From Schistosoma mansoni (Eukaryota; Platyhelminthes; Trematoda; Strigeidida; Schistosomatidae): DNA of 64,000 bases. The DNA lies in the NCBI RefSeq assembly GCF_000237925.1, contig NC_031495.1, forward strand, positions 10,827,852-10,891,851, given 5' to 3'. Position 1 is the stretch's first letter, and each line of letters starts with the position of its first letter. Shown here piece by piece: positions 1 through 13,700 of this stretch. Under the pieces are notes generated by a model, which saw only the letters and a program-made list of their open reading frames with translations, was not told the DNA's origin and ran no database searches. Made by a program: the position numbers and the translations under genes.

Positions 1-140
1 CTTTCCAATAACTGCTTATACTCTTACTGCCTCTACCACTACGGGATTCGAATCGACAACTGCGTCTCTGTGCTGATGTGGTATGGCAACCCGAACTGAT
101 GTACGTACGTACGAAGTTCTACGTTGTGACTGACTGAAAG
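1..140 (-). repeat. tRNA-like SINE, family B, copy 1
   Basis: Read on the minus strand it carries CGATTCGAATCCC, a good Pol III B-box, after a stretch resembling GTTGCCATACCACATC. The same unit recurs at 20500-20640 and, in shorter form, at 1045-1110, 44170-44270 and 50100-50170. The copy runs off the left edge. The TACGTACGTAC tract and the GTTCTACGTTGT motif are shared between copies. Confidence 0.6.
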
Positions 141-1044
141 CAGCATAAGGCTGGTATAACCAGCTCTAATAAGCCTTAGGCAATGACCAAAGTAGTACGG
201 TCTGTACATATTCCACTGCTTATTTGGTATTGATTATATTACTATTGCAAAGTGCACATACTAGTGTAGTCGCGAAGCAAATTTTCGATATTTTCTTCGC
301 GCATTACTTATAACTGACATTCCGATCTATTTACTTTTGAAATGCGAGGAAAATCTACCATTTTTGGTCCCTAATATTAGATCAACTAGAACCGATTACT
401 TGATTCTTATTTTGTCAAACAAGGTGTTGATCTTAACCAACACTTCCCAAGTGGATATCAAACGTCCGAGCAATAAATTTTAAACACCCTATCAGTGTCA
501 GCTTTTATAACCAGTTAGTACCTCGATAGAGCCTAATACAAACAATTTACTCAAAAGCCCATGGCTTTATGAACCGAAATCATGCCTCGGCTTGGAGTTT
601 CGCCGTTAATACAAACCAGAATAGCATACTGAGTCAAGCTTCAACTGGGTATGTGCGCTACATGTTCATACCGACTTGTTTAACTAGGAATTGAAATTGC
701 GTTGACGAAGGTATGGTATGCGGAATAGTTATCCACTTAACTTAAAAAATAGTGTTATGTACTTCCTCCACTTGAATCATCAATATCCAGAAATACCCTG
801 ACGACGTCATAGAAAGTTCTAGGTTGATAATCCGTTGATACACACCTGGCCAAGCCCGCAACTTAGTCATAGTATAGGGTGTGTATACTCTTTGTCTTCC
901 TATAAACGTAAGATTAAAATTGCTTCATACCTTTCTTTCTATGAACTAATTCTTCCTGTATTGTATCCTTATACACAATTTTTCTCTTATATATTACTAA
1001 CATTGAAATAACCATCTCTATGAATTTGGTGTTTATCTTGTCTT

Positions 1045-1112
1045 GCTAATGAGGTGTGGCAACTTGGACCAATGCATATATGTGCGTGGTACCACGTTGT
1101 AGCTGACTGACA
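1045..1112 (-). repeat. SINE family B, partial copy 2
   Basis: Contains CTAATGAGGTGTGGCAACTT and CACGTTGTAGCTGACTGAC, the same order of motifs as the copy at 1-140, without the B-box end. It lies about 320 bp beyond the TAF1B stop. Confidence 0.5.
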
Positions 1113-1432
1113 TTCTATAAGGTCCAGAAACTAAGATGTTCATGGGACCAACTTCATAAAGGCTACCCATAATACCATACGGCAAACTATCGATATATCT
1201 TAATGCACAATTACGAAACCTCAACCCACTAAGTCTATGTACGTTAAGATTTTTTCTTTGTACTGTGCAATTCAATGAAAAACATATTTACTTCCACAAA
1301 TACACAACTTACATAACAAATCTAGTTCAAGTACAGTTGATAAAATAAGTAAACTATAGATAATTGGTATCTCTGTACAAATTAATTTGAGAACGACACA
1401 TCAGAAGAAACGATATAGAAAGAGTAACTGAT

Positions 1433-1731
1433 CTACAGATCTCCTGATACCTCACAAATATCTACATTCAAATCAAAAAATGACAAAAGTGCATAGTCAA
1501 CTTGACGTGGATCATTTCCTGAAATTGAGGGTGAACATGAAGCTTTTGCGTGCCACTTAAGCAAGCGCTCTAGACATTCAATTTCAGTGAGTAGTGATCT
1601 AATATTAGACGCTCCACAAATCATTGCACAGATGTCGACTAGCCACTTCATACTTTGACTTGGGTCAGAACAATGTAAACATACAGGTTTCTTAGCTTTT
1701 GAGCTCTGAGGAGCATTGGGACCGTTGGATT
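1433..1731 (-). CDS. TAF1B: TAF1B exon 12 and stop
   Basis: C-terminal 99 codons plus TAG at 1435-1433. The acceptor is TTTATTAG|AATCC; one base from exon 11 completes the first codon. It reads [20 protein letters not shown] and continues to a leucine-rich helix ([14 protein letters not shown]), consistent with the TAF1B C-terminus. I see no AATAAA close downstream on this strand, so the 3' end is open. Confidence 0.75.
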
Positions 1732-4700
1732 CTAATAAATGCGTAGAAATTCAGATAAAAAATACGGATAATAAATTAATCAGATAACTCGTAAACAACA
1801 GTAAAATGATTCACATAATTAAATAAGTCTTATTACAATGCAATATGCTGAAATCCTAAAAACAGTAAATTTTGCATGCTCTAAACTGAGTGACAGCGAT
1901 TAGTTATGCATTCATACTTCTCATTTTTGAGATGCAACCACATCCCGTGAACTTTATGTTAAATATCTTTACACACAGTCTACGTTTGAATTAGATGAAC
2001 GGGCTAATTTGAAAGTCAAGTGGTAAAATGTGTGTTAACATAATCAGCTGAAATATCAAAGTCTATAATGAGAAAAACAACCAAGATGAAACATTCCCAG
2101 TTATATAGCTTAGTGCTCTTCAAAAAACGAGATATTGGATGATTATCAATCCTAAGACAAACTAAGATATAGATTGAGACTCGACATTAGTTAAGTCCTT
2201 CTTAACCATGAATACAGCTAATCGATTGGACGCGATTACACATATAGAGAAGTGGGAACATAATATGAATGCTTGTAGAAAAGCTCGATGGCGCGTAAGT
2301 GAAGTAACTAATGTGCTTAAGAAATGTAATCATTTGAGTTATATGCTTCTGACATGAACGGAAATGTGACTATATGCACATGTAGCGACGTTTATACATT
2401 GTTTACCTAACAACTAATGCGACTAAATCGCTTCCGTAAAACTTAGTGCTCAGATAAGTCTCCACAGGAGAGAATAAGTACCCTTGGTGTTGCACGTCTG
2501 GTAACATGGATCCTAGTATAAATGCGCAACAGACAGATTAACATAACACATCAACACAAAGACACTAAACTAACATGAAGAATGGCAAAAGAGCCGAAAT
2601 GATAGTTTCATGAGAGTAAGAAAGACTAAACATTAATACAGTGAGAAAAGAAAGGGAGGATTTCAGCGATAAAAATATGAAATAGTTATGAAGCTCAAGA
2701 CTTAGATGATAAAGCGTAAGTGCATACACTCCACTGTTAGAGGGAAATAGATTGGATTAAAGCATGTTCCACACACGGTTGTGTTGGTGCACGCTGATTG
2801 TCTCATTCTTATCCAATCAGCTCTAGTCGATGCTTGGAAAAGACTCTAGAATCTTCTCATGTAAAAACTACAAATATACCAACGTATTTCTTATTGTGCT
2901 TCGTACTTCCATCTCTCCTCGTTATTCAGAATATAATTTCTTCCCTATTCAACCGTGTTCTGATTTTGTGACTTGTCGAGTGCATTAGTGTCCAAGAATA
3001 CTAAGCAATAGGAATAGCTGGGTCGTAATAATAGAAAATATAACACCCACTTAGTGGAGTCACTCGATGTCTCCAATCACGGATAGCTCAAACACCAAAC
3101 AGTTAGTCTGTGTCTACTAACACTAAATAACTACATAAACTAATGCTAATTCTAACAACGATGATAATGATGATAGTTTTTGATGGAGTTTTATTCTCTG
3201 AGCTGGATGGTTTGGTCGTGGAGCTTTCATCGTTCTTCTGAACGACATCATCAACACCTCACTTTTGCCCTAAGTTTATGCTGATGATGTCGTTCGGAAG
3301 AACGATGAAAGCTCCACGACCACACCATCCAGGTCAGAAAACAAAACTCCATCAGAATCATCCACCTGAGCTACAAATCTTCACCATCTCAAAATAATGA
3401 CAGTTACTCTTCAGCCACATAATAACAACCTAATGACTGTTAGACTTGTAGAATAAAGTGTATTAAGTGTAATGAAAGGAATATAAAAGAATGCAACTTA
3501 TTTGGGGATGATATGTATAGATCGAGCTGTTGTTGTCACTTAACGATAAAATGACTTGTCAGTAAAAAAACTTAATTCTGACGAGATAAATTAATATTGG
3601 CTATAGTTGACATTGTTGGTAAGAGATATGCATCCTAAAGATTATTATTCCTTTCGAACCTGTACAATGGATAATACTTTTGAAATGTTTTAATTCAAAT
3701 AATAAAAAAGCCAAAATGAAAAAGAAAGTTGTCAAATTAGCAAAACAAAACGATGGAAACTGTCAATCAATATACATTACCTCCTTTTTGAGAATCATCC
3801 TTGTCATTTTGTTTGGCATGAACTAATTCATCATGATCATGACCAAGTGCTTTGGATAAACTTTCATCGTGTTTAGCAATGAATTCTTCTACTGGTTTTG
3901 GTAAAATAAGTGGCTGTTTGCTACGATGACGATTTTTCCACTGAGATTTACTGGAAGAATTTGAAGACCATTCTCCAATACATATAGAGAAGTAATCAGA
4001 ACGTTGATTTATCAAATCTAACCACCACTCTCTTATAGTGCAATCATTAAATCCGTATGAATCGGTCGATGTTTGATGGTCATTAAAAGCATTTGGAATA
4101 TAATCATTGACATTAATACCTTTGTTATACAAAAAGTCTAACTGTGTATTGAGAAATGGGCTTAGTAAGCCATCTTGTTCGTAATCTGAAGGTATTAAAC
4201 ATTTGTAAAATGTGTTTTTTTTACCGTTAGTACTAGAATCAGATGTTAAATCATCGATAACCATTTGATGACGATGTGTACAGTGACTTTGAGTAGATAC
4301 AGTTGACTCAGTCAAACAATTCACTTGATATGGTTCGAATAGATTACGCAATGGCTGAGATAATGACAATTTTACTGAAGCCTAAATGAAAAAAATGACG
4401 AATGATAATATGAAATGGGCATATTCACAAGAAAAGCATGTAATCACTAAGTACGTATTTTATAGTAATAATGTTGAAATGTAGTCGAATTTAAAAAGTT
4501 TATGCTCATAAAGAAAAGTACACTATTCGGCAAAAATCGTTATACGCAATAGTCATAATAAGAAATAAATATTAAGAGTTGTAAATATTTATTTTTGAAA
4601 TTCTTCCATACATATACTACTTTGCCAGAATAAATAGTCACCAGGTTTCTATGCGACAAAAATAAATTCCATTTCAGCCAAAACACAAGATCTTCCAATG

Positions 4701-7700
4701 AGTCAAACATTTAGTTTTCCCCTTAAGAACATGTTTGTGCAATATGGAAAAGAGGAATTCCGTTCAAGAATGAAGTAAAATTGTTATGTCCCGATAACAA
4801 TAGTGAATGGTAACTTTGGGATCAATTTATGGACCAGTATTATGTATATATGCTAAATAATTAAACTATTCATATTCATGTTCCTTTCATTGTGAGCTTT
4901 ATTTTGACCTATAGACTATTATTGTACAATTTACCATACTTGAGTTATCCCAAATCTATTTATTACTGCCTTCCGCATTCACAACCACATTTGGCTAAAT
5001 CTTGTACAAATGTTATCTCCTATTTTATTGGTACGATGTGGTCAGTCTGTTTGGTATATAAACTCAGTATGTTTGAAATACAACGATTCATACCGCAGAG
5101 GCTGTTATTGGTGTTTTGGACTTAACTGGCTGGGCTAGGCAGAAGCAGGATCGGTAAGCTCTCTAGACTGCTCGTGCGGTTTTTGTGTGTCACTGTTGCA
5201 ATCGATTACTCGCTGCTCTCTGATTGGTGGTCTTACCACGTCGTATATTAACTAGGCATCCACTCGGCCACAAGATATAACAAAAATGTTTGATTCAAGA
5301 TAGCGTATATATATATATATATGGCGTCATATGATAAGAGGTAACAAAAACACGAGTCAAAAAAATCTCTCCTTAAGAAACAGACATAAATTTAAAACTA
5401 CCAAGGAATTTATTTAATTTTGCTGGTCTAACTCGTCTATCAGTAATTCATTACAAACAAACAGTTCGAAATAGAGAAATAATGACAGGTTAAAGGTCAG
5501 CAATAACTAATCAAGATCCAGGTCGACAGGACAAGATGCAAGTTATATGTGGAGAAACGTGAATATTTCACTTCTACATGAAATTTGTGCTAATGTTGTT
5601 CAGAAGAACAATGAAAGCTCCACGACTAACCTATCCAGCTCAGAGGACGAAACTCCACCAAAATCAGCCACCTCAGCTATAAACCTTCCCCCCCATCTCA
5701 ATAATATTATATTACTCTAACTGCAACCCCTCGTTTGGGGCATAAACTATTGTTGTATGTTTTACCTTTCTTGAGTTATTCTTGACTAACCGCGAATCAA
5801 TTACTTAGTTCTCTTTTACTTATGACGTAGTTATGCCCACATTGTAACATTTTATCTGTGTTGATGTTTGGTCAAAAAATTACTGCATATTATTGTAGGG
5901 ATTGAGCTATATAACGAACTACTGCACAACACATATCTTATTTGCTCACCGTGTTCGCTTATAAGACTGAATATTGGGAGTAGAATGTTGCATTTAAACA
6001 AATAGGCGTTTACATTACTTTGGTCACAGCTCAAGGTTAATCGTTATCAGAAAATATGTAGGACGATAAGCAAAGATGGGTAGTGGCTATCAGTGGAATC
6101 CAGGACGAAANNNNNNNNNNNNNNNNNNNNNNNNNNNNNNNNNNNNNNNNNNNNNNNNNNNNNNNNNNNNNNNNNNNNNNNNNNNNNNNNNNNNNNNNNN
6201 NNNNNNNNNNNNNNNNNNNNNNNNNNNNNNNNNNNNNNNNNNNNNNNNNNNNNNNNNNNNNNNNNNNNNNNNNNNNNNNNNNNNNNNNNNNNNNNNNNNN
6301 NNNNNNNNNNAGATAAGAGGACAAGAAGAAAAATGGTGTGATTCGTAATAGTGGACTCCCGGAGGAAAACGCCCTCCTTTATCTCTATTATTAGCCACTA
6401 TCCATCTTTGCTTATCATGCTTGTGAATCAAGGCTATATCGAGGCAATACGCACAGTATGCACATGTCATTTAGAGACTGACCAGTTGCAGTCCTAACAC
6501 ATCGATGGGAAGATTCAAACAAACAATACTAAGTGAATTTAAATATGTAGGACGTTAGTTCATAGAGAAATATAACAGGATTCTGAGTAGTGAGTCTATT
6601 CAAGTGATATCAATTAACCACCAAATCTAACACAATGAAGCAACCACTTACAAATAGGTTTACATAGATGCCAGATATTTGAATTAATTTAAAATAAAGT
6701 AATCTCTTACTTTATTTACGTGATACAGAAACATAAGAATTTAATCACAATATAGTAGAACTCACATCAGCTATTTTGATTTTTTTCATGCTTTCCTCAC
6801 CCCAACCAATATCACGACCAATTTTGAATTCAGTTGAACCTAAGAAATCAGAAGCTTTATCTAAGTTAAGTAGTTCAGATCCTTGACTAGCAGTCATGAC
6901 TAATGGTCGACTAGATTCACGAACTCGAGCATTACTATATGGATTTTGATCAATTTTGAACGAATTTAAATTAAGTTTGTGAGATGGATGAAATCGTGAG
7001 TTGATATATTGCACCCATGAAATCCAGATAAAAGGTCGATCGTATAATGAGACGTCCGATGTTTGACCACTTTTAACCGGACGATTGGGAAATAACTCCA
7101 AAGCTTTGGCGACAGAACTAAGTCGATGCTAAGTAATTAGTAAAACAAAAAAGCAATGAATTCGTATAGATGACACCTGAAAATCCGTTCAAGTAAAAGT
7201 TTACAATCACTAAATATCTCATGGGACAAAAGGAGAACGAAAATTGTGTGAGGAAAGTGAAGATTTCATAGTTGGTGATATTCTACACCTATGTGTTTGA
7301 TCATTATCACCTTTAACGAATTGCGAACATACAACGACAACATTATGTCATCGATACCGATGTCCGGCAATGTGAATTCGGCCACAGTGTCAATAAGTCT
7401 CACCAAATTGAAATACTGGTTTTGGTGGCCTGAACAAATTTTACATATATCATCTCAGGAGATCGCATATCATTGATTATTTCCCGAAGCTGGGACTAAC
7501 TAGAAGAAAACGGAGAGGTAGTCAGTTTATGACATGACGCTGTGGTATGAGATAGTTGTATATGACTGACATCTGTCAGTTAATCATAACTCCTCAGCTG
7601 AGGCCCTAAAGATCATGCAACTCAATGCTTTAAGGAAGTATTAAATAAAACTCATAGAGGTAGTTGACGATACTTTATTTTCTAGAGAAATTAGATGAGC

Positions 7701-10700
7701 CCACTTAATTATTAATCATTATCAGCTTTATTTTCTATTAAACTATACATTTTGCTAAATACCTTTTAGTTTTATTCATTTTTTATAGTATGGCCTTTTT
7801 GTATTATAATTCTTTACAGTATATAACATTTCAATGCACTTTGGTCTGAAAATGAGCTAAATTTTGTGTACCAAACCGACAGTGAGATTAAACAAGGTTG
7901 GAACACGTCTATATCGTTATTTAACCTAGTCATTGATGAAATTGTCGAAACAGCTCTGAAAGTTTTACTTTGAGAATAACTTTTCGACCTTGATTATGCT
8001 GATGACATCGTCTTACTATGCGATGACAGACAAGCAACCTATTCAATCAGTTGCTGGTTAGTGTACGTATGTCTGGCATGTAATGTACACCATTAAAACA
8101 CAAAGTACTTCTACAGGACTGATATGAGTCTAACCGAGCACTCATTCTTTGTGATAACCAGTGGAAAATTGTCGAGTAGATTGGCAGCTTTGTTGATATT
8201 ATCATCTGACTATAAATGGCAAAGTAACTGTGGAAAACAATGAATGAAATCGGAACATAAAATGAACATTACCGATTTGAGTTTAATTTAGCAATGATAT
8301 TGAAAGTTAACTTACTTCAAAGGTATCATCGAATTTGAATACAAGACGTAACAATATAACAACTAATGCCATCGCAAATACTTCCGGTCGAACGACTCTG
8401 GGCCATGGGGTTGAACTTAACAAAGAGTGGTATATATCTTTGTCAACAGGAATACATTCCTTCTGTAGTCTCTCTAATAAAGGTCGTACAAATTCATGCA
8501 TTACTACCGGAAGACCTAGAGCGGTTATATGACGATGCATCAACCAGCTCAGTGGATATCTGCATGTAAATGATAAAAAAAGGTAAACTTTACGACATCG
8601 TGAATTGATACGGTATAAAAACGTCAATTTTGATCCAGTTGAAGATTAACTGAGTGAGTGAACAGATGAATATTACAAATCTAGACGAACTAAGTGTTAC
8701 AACTTTCTCCGGACAATAACATATAGCTATCTTATCAGAGTGAAGACCTCGAAAGTGTTCGGAAATAAACATGTACCAAGAACCAGTTTTGTAACAAAAA
8801 TAACTGAGCTGAAAACGTATTGCTTAGCTAGCACGTTTTTTAATTGTCTGCTCATGTACATTTAATATGTCATTACAACTCCATGAATGATTGAACTTTA
8901 AATAAAACTTGGTTGAGATCTGTAGATCTAACTATTAACTAAACGAAACTCTTTATAGAACTTAATTCCACGAATCTAACCCAACGATGGAATTACATGT
9001 ATAATCTCGAAAACAAAAGATGAGATATATCTGAAAGTATGTTAATAATAATAATAATAATAAGAAGAAGAAGAAGAAGAAGAAGAAGAATAGTAACAAT
9101 AACAATAAGAAGAATATAGGATAAGACAAAAACAATGAGAATTTACCAAACTAGAATTGTAAGCGAAAAGCAAGATCTTCAAATACAACACGGAGAACAA
9201 CAACCAAATCAAACTTGATGGAGAAGCTCTGGAAGATGTGGAATCTTTCACTGTTACGCCCCGATAAGAATAATGAATGGTAACTTTGGGATCCATTTGT
9301 GAACCAATACTATGCATATATTTTTATCGTATAATTGTTAAATTACTAAACTATTCATATTCATGTCCCCCTTATTATAAGCTTTATTTTGACCTGTAAA
9401 CTATTATTATACGATTTAACATTCTTGAGTTATCCCCAGTCTGTCAATTACTATCTCCCTTATTCACAGCCACATTTGCCTAAATCTTGTGCAAATGTTG
9501 TTTCCTATTTTATGGTACGATGTGGCTTGTCTGTTTGGTATATAAATCCAGTATATAAGAACTTTCGTCTAAATTAGAGCGAATAGTTTCACAGTATTTG
9601 GGCGCCGAGTTGATGTAAGAATAGTATATTTGTAAAATCTCAGCGAATGAATTTGAAGTAAATCCACTGTTTTGCCTGGCAATCTGGTCCAGGCTTTTCA
9701 TAAACTCAGTATGTTTGAAAAAAATGATTCATATTGCAGAGATTGTTATTAGTGTTCTGGACTTAACTGATTGAGCAGAAGGCAGGACTGGCAAGTACTC
9801 TAGACTGCTCGTATGGGTTTCGTGTGTCATTAGTCCGATCGATAATTCATTGCTCTCTAATTGGCGGTATTATCACGTTATATATTAACTAGGCATCCAC
9901 TCGGCCACAAGATATAACATTCACATACCTGGTAAGCATCATCGATGAATGAGGATCTGATGATAACGTAAAGGAAAGGATAGGCAAAGCAAAGACAGTA
10001 TCCCTACAGTTAAAGAACATATGGGATTCAAAACTACTGCCAATCAACACCAAAGCCAGAAACTTCAACACAAAAATCAAGACAGTTCTACCGTGCGGAG
10101 CTGAAACTTGGAGAGATACCACAACCACCAACAAAAAAGCACAAGTATTTATAAACAATTATCTACGCAAAATACTCAATGTCTGTTGACTGGATACCAC
10201 CAGCAACAACCTACTGTGGAAGAGAACAAACCAGCTTCAAAATGAAGAGGAAATTAGGAAAAGCCGCTTCAGATGGATAGAACATACTTTGAGGAAATCA
10301 TTAGACTGCATCACGAGAGAAGTTCTAACTTGGATTCCCTAATAAGAACGGAAAAGAGGAAGACCAAAGAACACATTGCGTCGATAATTGGAGGGAGATA
10401 TGAAAAAGATGAATAGCAACTGGAAAGAACCAGAAGGGATTGCCCAGGACAGTTGTTCGATGGATAATACTGGTGAGCAGCCTCTGCTCCTCCACGAGGG
10501 GTAACAGGCGTAAGTAAGCAGAGAGTAAGACAGTAAAAAATAATGAAGTTAAATCAACGAAACAATGGCACTATTTAACACTGTTTTTAAAATAAGCACT
10601 TACCAACTGATACTACTTAGCGTTTTTTCTTAACAAGGTTGTTTTCTACAAGATGGGGCTGTCGACCCCACGCCCAACCCTTCGCCTTTACACGGGCTTG

Positions 10701-13700
10701 GGACCGGTAGTAGCATTAGAATAGCTACAGGCGGAGTTACTTACTAGGAATTCATAATTTGAATAATCATATTAACGTTTTGCATAATAGATGTGTAAAG
10801 TAAATCGTAAATGAAATAGGTGACATTTTGAAACAGGACTAGCAAGTACCAAGTGAGGTTGATAATACACTACTTAATTTCGCGGTTTAATGTAAGTCAA
10901 TAAGAACCTAAACGTAACAGGATCTATGTACTTCTTCGGACACTTAACAATGACTACAACAAACAAATGACCCATATAAATAACTAAACTACGAAACTGA
11001 CATAAATGCTTCTCGATGTTCAGAAATTCGAGAGGGTTATCCTTACCCATCCAGAATAGCATAAGGATAGTCATCTACAAATATCGATTTCCATAACCGA
11101 CAATCGAAAGTCAAACATAAAAGCAAGCTGGTGGTTATTTCATACCATTTCATATTTGGTGTTTCTCTATCGAATCTCTTGAAGCTTCTTTCATTACTTA
11201 TAAAAACGCTTTTTAGCTACTGGTTTGTTGATGTTTGAATACGTTAATTCTTCGTTCTGTTTATAAGGGCGTTGCAAAGCAAATTTACGTGAATTAACTT
11301 TGGACTTAATCTTATTTGGTGGATCTAAGAATGAGATAATTGGATGTTGCTTTTTTTATTGTGTCATAGTAGCTAGTGTTTAGAATATTCAGGCGATTTA
11401 TCCAGGCATCACAAAAATATAACGACTAAGAAACTGAGTTTTGAAGTGCTCTCTAGATTTATTACGGTGAAGACAAGACAACAATAATAATCATCCCAAA
11501 TTTATTTGTATTGATAGGGGATCAAATGTCATATGTAATAGCACCGAAGTGTTTTTGAAGTAAAATTGAAGATAAATAGACAGCATACAAGTCGTAGAAA
11601 GTAAAAGGTTTCTAAACAATTATCATCGAAACACTCAAAAACTATAAAAGAAACAGTCACTCTTCTTAAAGGTACTAAATCCTACAGTAAAAACAATAAT
11701 ATTATGAAGTCCAACTCATGTCAAGCTATAAAAATAACTTATTTAATCCCCAAGATGTGTAGAAAGAAAGTCTAACATCAAATGTAAGTAATCTACTGAA
11801 TGGTAAAATATACTCCAGGAATAAGAGGCAGATATAATAGTTATTGTAATAATGAAGTCTATGGTAAAACTATAAAATACTATTGAGACATAAGAAATAT
11901 TTTTACTTTGGGAAATGGTTCAACCCAATAAATTCACGCATCCGAGCAGTTGCATACGCCAAATGATTGATTTCCGGAGGTCTGTGACGTCGGATTAAAC
12001 TTAGTAGACTCTGATCACGAATGCAAAAGGCCCCTGGAGGAAATAAACTTTGAACCTAAAAGTATATAAAATGGTTGATCAAGTGTCAGTTTTTAAAATA
12101 ACAAAACTCATCGAGATGATGTAAACTATGTTTAACTTAGAAGTCGTTAAGGCTAGTTATATGCTTACATAGGAGGCTTACTAGACATCTATAAATTAGA
12201 TCCAGTATTAGGAAATTGTGTGTGAGTCGTCAGATTAAGGTGTACTGGAGTGCTGATACTTGATTTACTAAATCTGAACCTAATTGTTGCCTTCATTTCA
12301 ATCTTTGTATGTTGCAACTTGTTTAACAAAACCACTAGGCCATTAATTATTCTTAACATAACTTATGATAGTCATTCAAACAAAAAAATGTGATAACAGT
12401 TATACACGCTTAACATACCTGAGCATAAACGGAAATGATCAAATAGACAGTTTCATCTGCTTTCGTATATTTCATACTTAACAACAAGTAAATGATGTTA
12501 GACGGTGAAATTCGAACATAGGAATTAGGTAACCAGTAATAAACTTGTTTTTTTACTACGTTGTAAAATCCACACAAAAGGAATAGAACAAAGTCACTGA
12601 AATAAAATAATAATCTTTTTGGTGGTTTGAAGTGATTTTAAGTTGTTCTGAAAATTATATATGGCCACTGGAGTAGGAACAAAAGTAAACGCCGAACAAA
12701 TCACACAAAAAGGGAATTTCATAAGGCTAGGTGAATGACTAATTCTAGTTGGATACTGTTAGAGGTACTAGGGTCTGTTTTACTCACATGTGACTGGCTG
12801 TAAACACATTACTGACAAAACATGGCCTGGATTAAAGCTATAATTAAAATACTAACCAGTTTAATCGCTTGTAGAAAAAAACACGCTAGAGTAATTTAAA
12901 ATGAATCGCCACGTAGTAAATACACTTATACTAAACGCTATTGGCACAACATACGAAACGAGTGTGTTATGAGTAATATTTTCAAACGTAAAAGTTGGAT
13001 AATAATGACGTATTTGCTGATAGTTCATTGGAGAGAACATACTGAGTTTGCAAAACTTTGGAGTTATAACCGTTTAAAGCTGATAATGTCATTTAAACAG
13101 TGGAAGAACAACGAAGTTTGCATAATTTAGTGAATTCATACTACTTTATGGTCTATCATTGACTTTAAAATGCCTAAAATAACAAGGAATAATAAAATTA
13201 TAAACTAAGATTGGACATACTTTAGCCAGTGAAGTTTAGATGAATGTTTAAAATGGTACCGAAAATCATAAGAGAAAGAATAGGATGTATTGTTTAAATT
13301 TACTAAGGGAAATGGTTGTATTGTTCTGTTCTGAAAGTTAAACAACAAATTTCCTTTAAATGATCATCTCTGACATAATCATTTCTAATCAGTAATATCT
13401 GTTTACCCAATATTATAACATTGATATGCAGTAGTGCAACTATTTCTACTTGGCTACCTTAGTCTTGATAAATGAAACGATGTTGAATGTTAAAATCAAA
13501 TGTTTAAAAGGTGAGATTCTAGATCTGCTGAGTGCCGAATAAACTAGGAGTAATGTACTACCAAATTTATATCGAAAAATACAACACCACAATTAAAACG
13601 CATTGATTAATGTCAGGAATCATGAAGCAGAACAATCACGACTACTTTGTCAATGCATAATTTGTCATGAATTTTAGCTCAAATCCGTTTGTCATATTAT

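Larger units (their letters stand above)
9166..10515 (+). mobile_element. RTE-like LINE 3' fragment split by a solo LTR (copy 4)
   Basis: 9166-9251 reads [18 protein letters not shown] through EDVESFT, and resumes at 9925 with YLVSIIDE, the segment after the RT palm in RTE/SR2-like elements. Downstream motifs [21 protein letters not shown] and the RTE C-terminal region follow with stops. The 3' end is GGCGTAAGTAAG, the TAAG tail also seen at the end of the copy at 50390. The interruption is the LTR at 9252-9919. Confidence 0.85.

Noticed and set aside
6037-6470. Open frames running through the N block at 6111-6310
   Set aside because: The frames are open only because N codons are not stops; the flanks have no coding signal.
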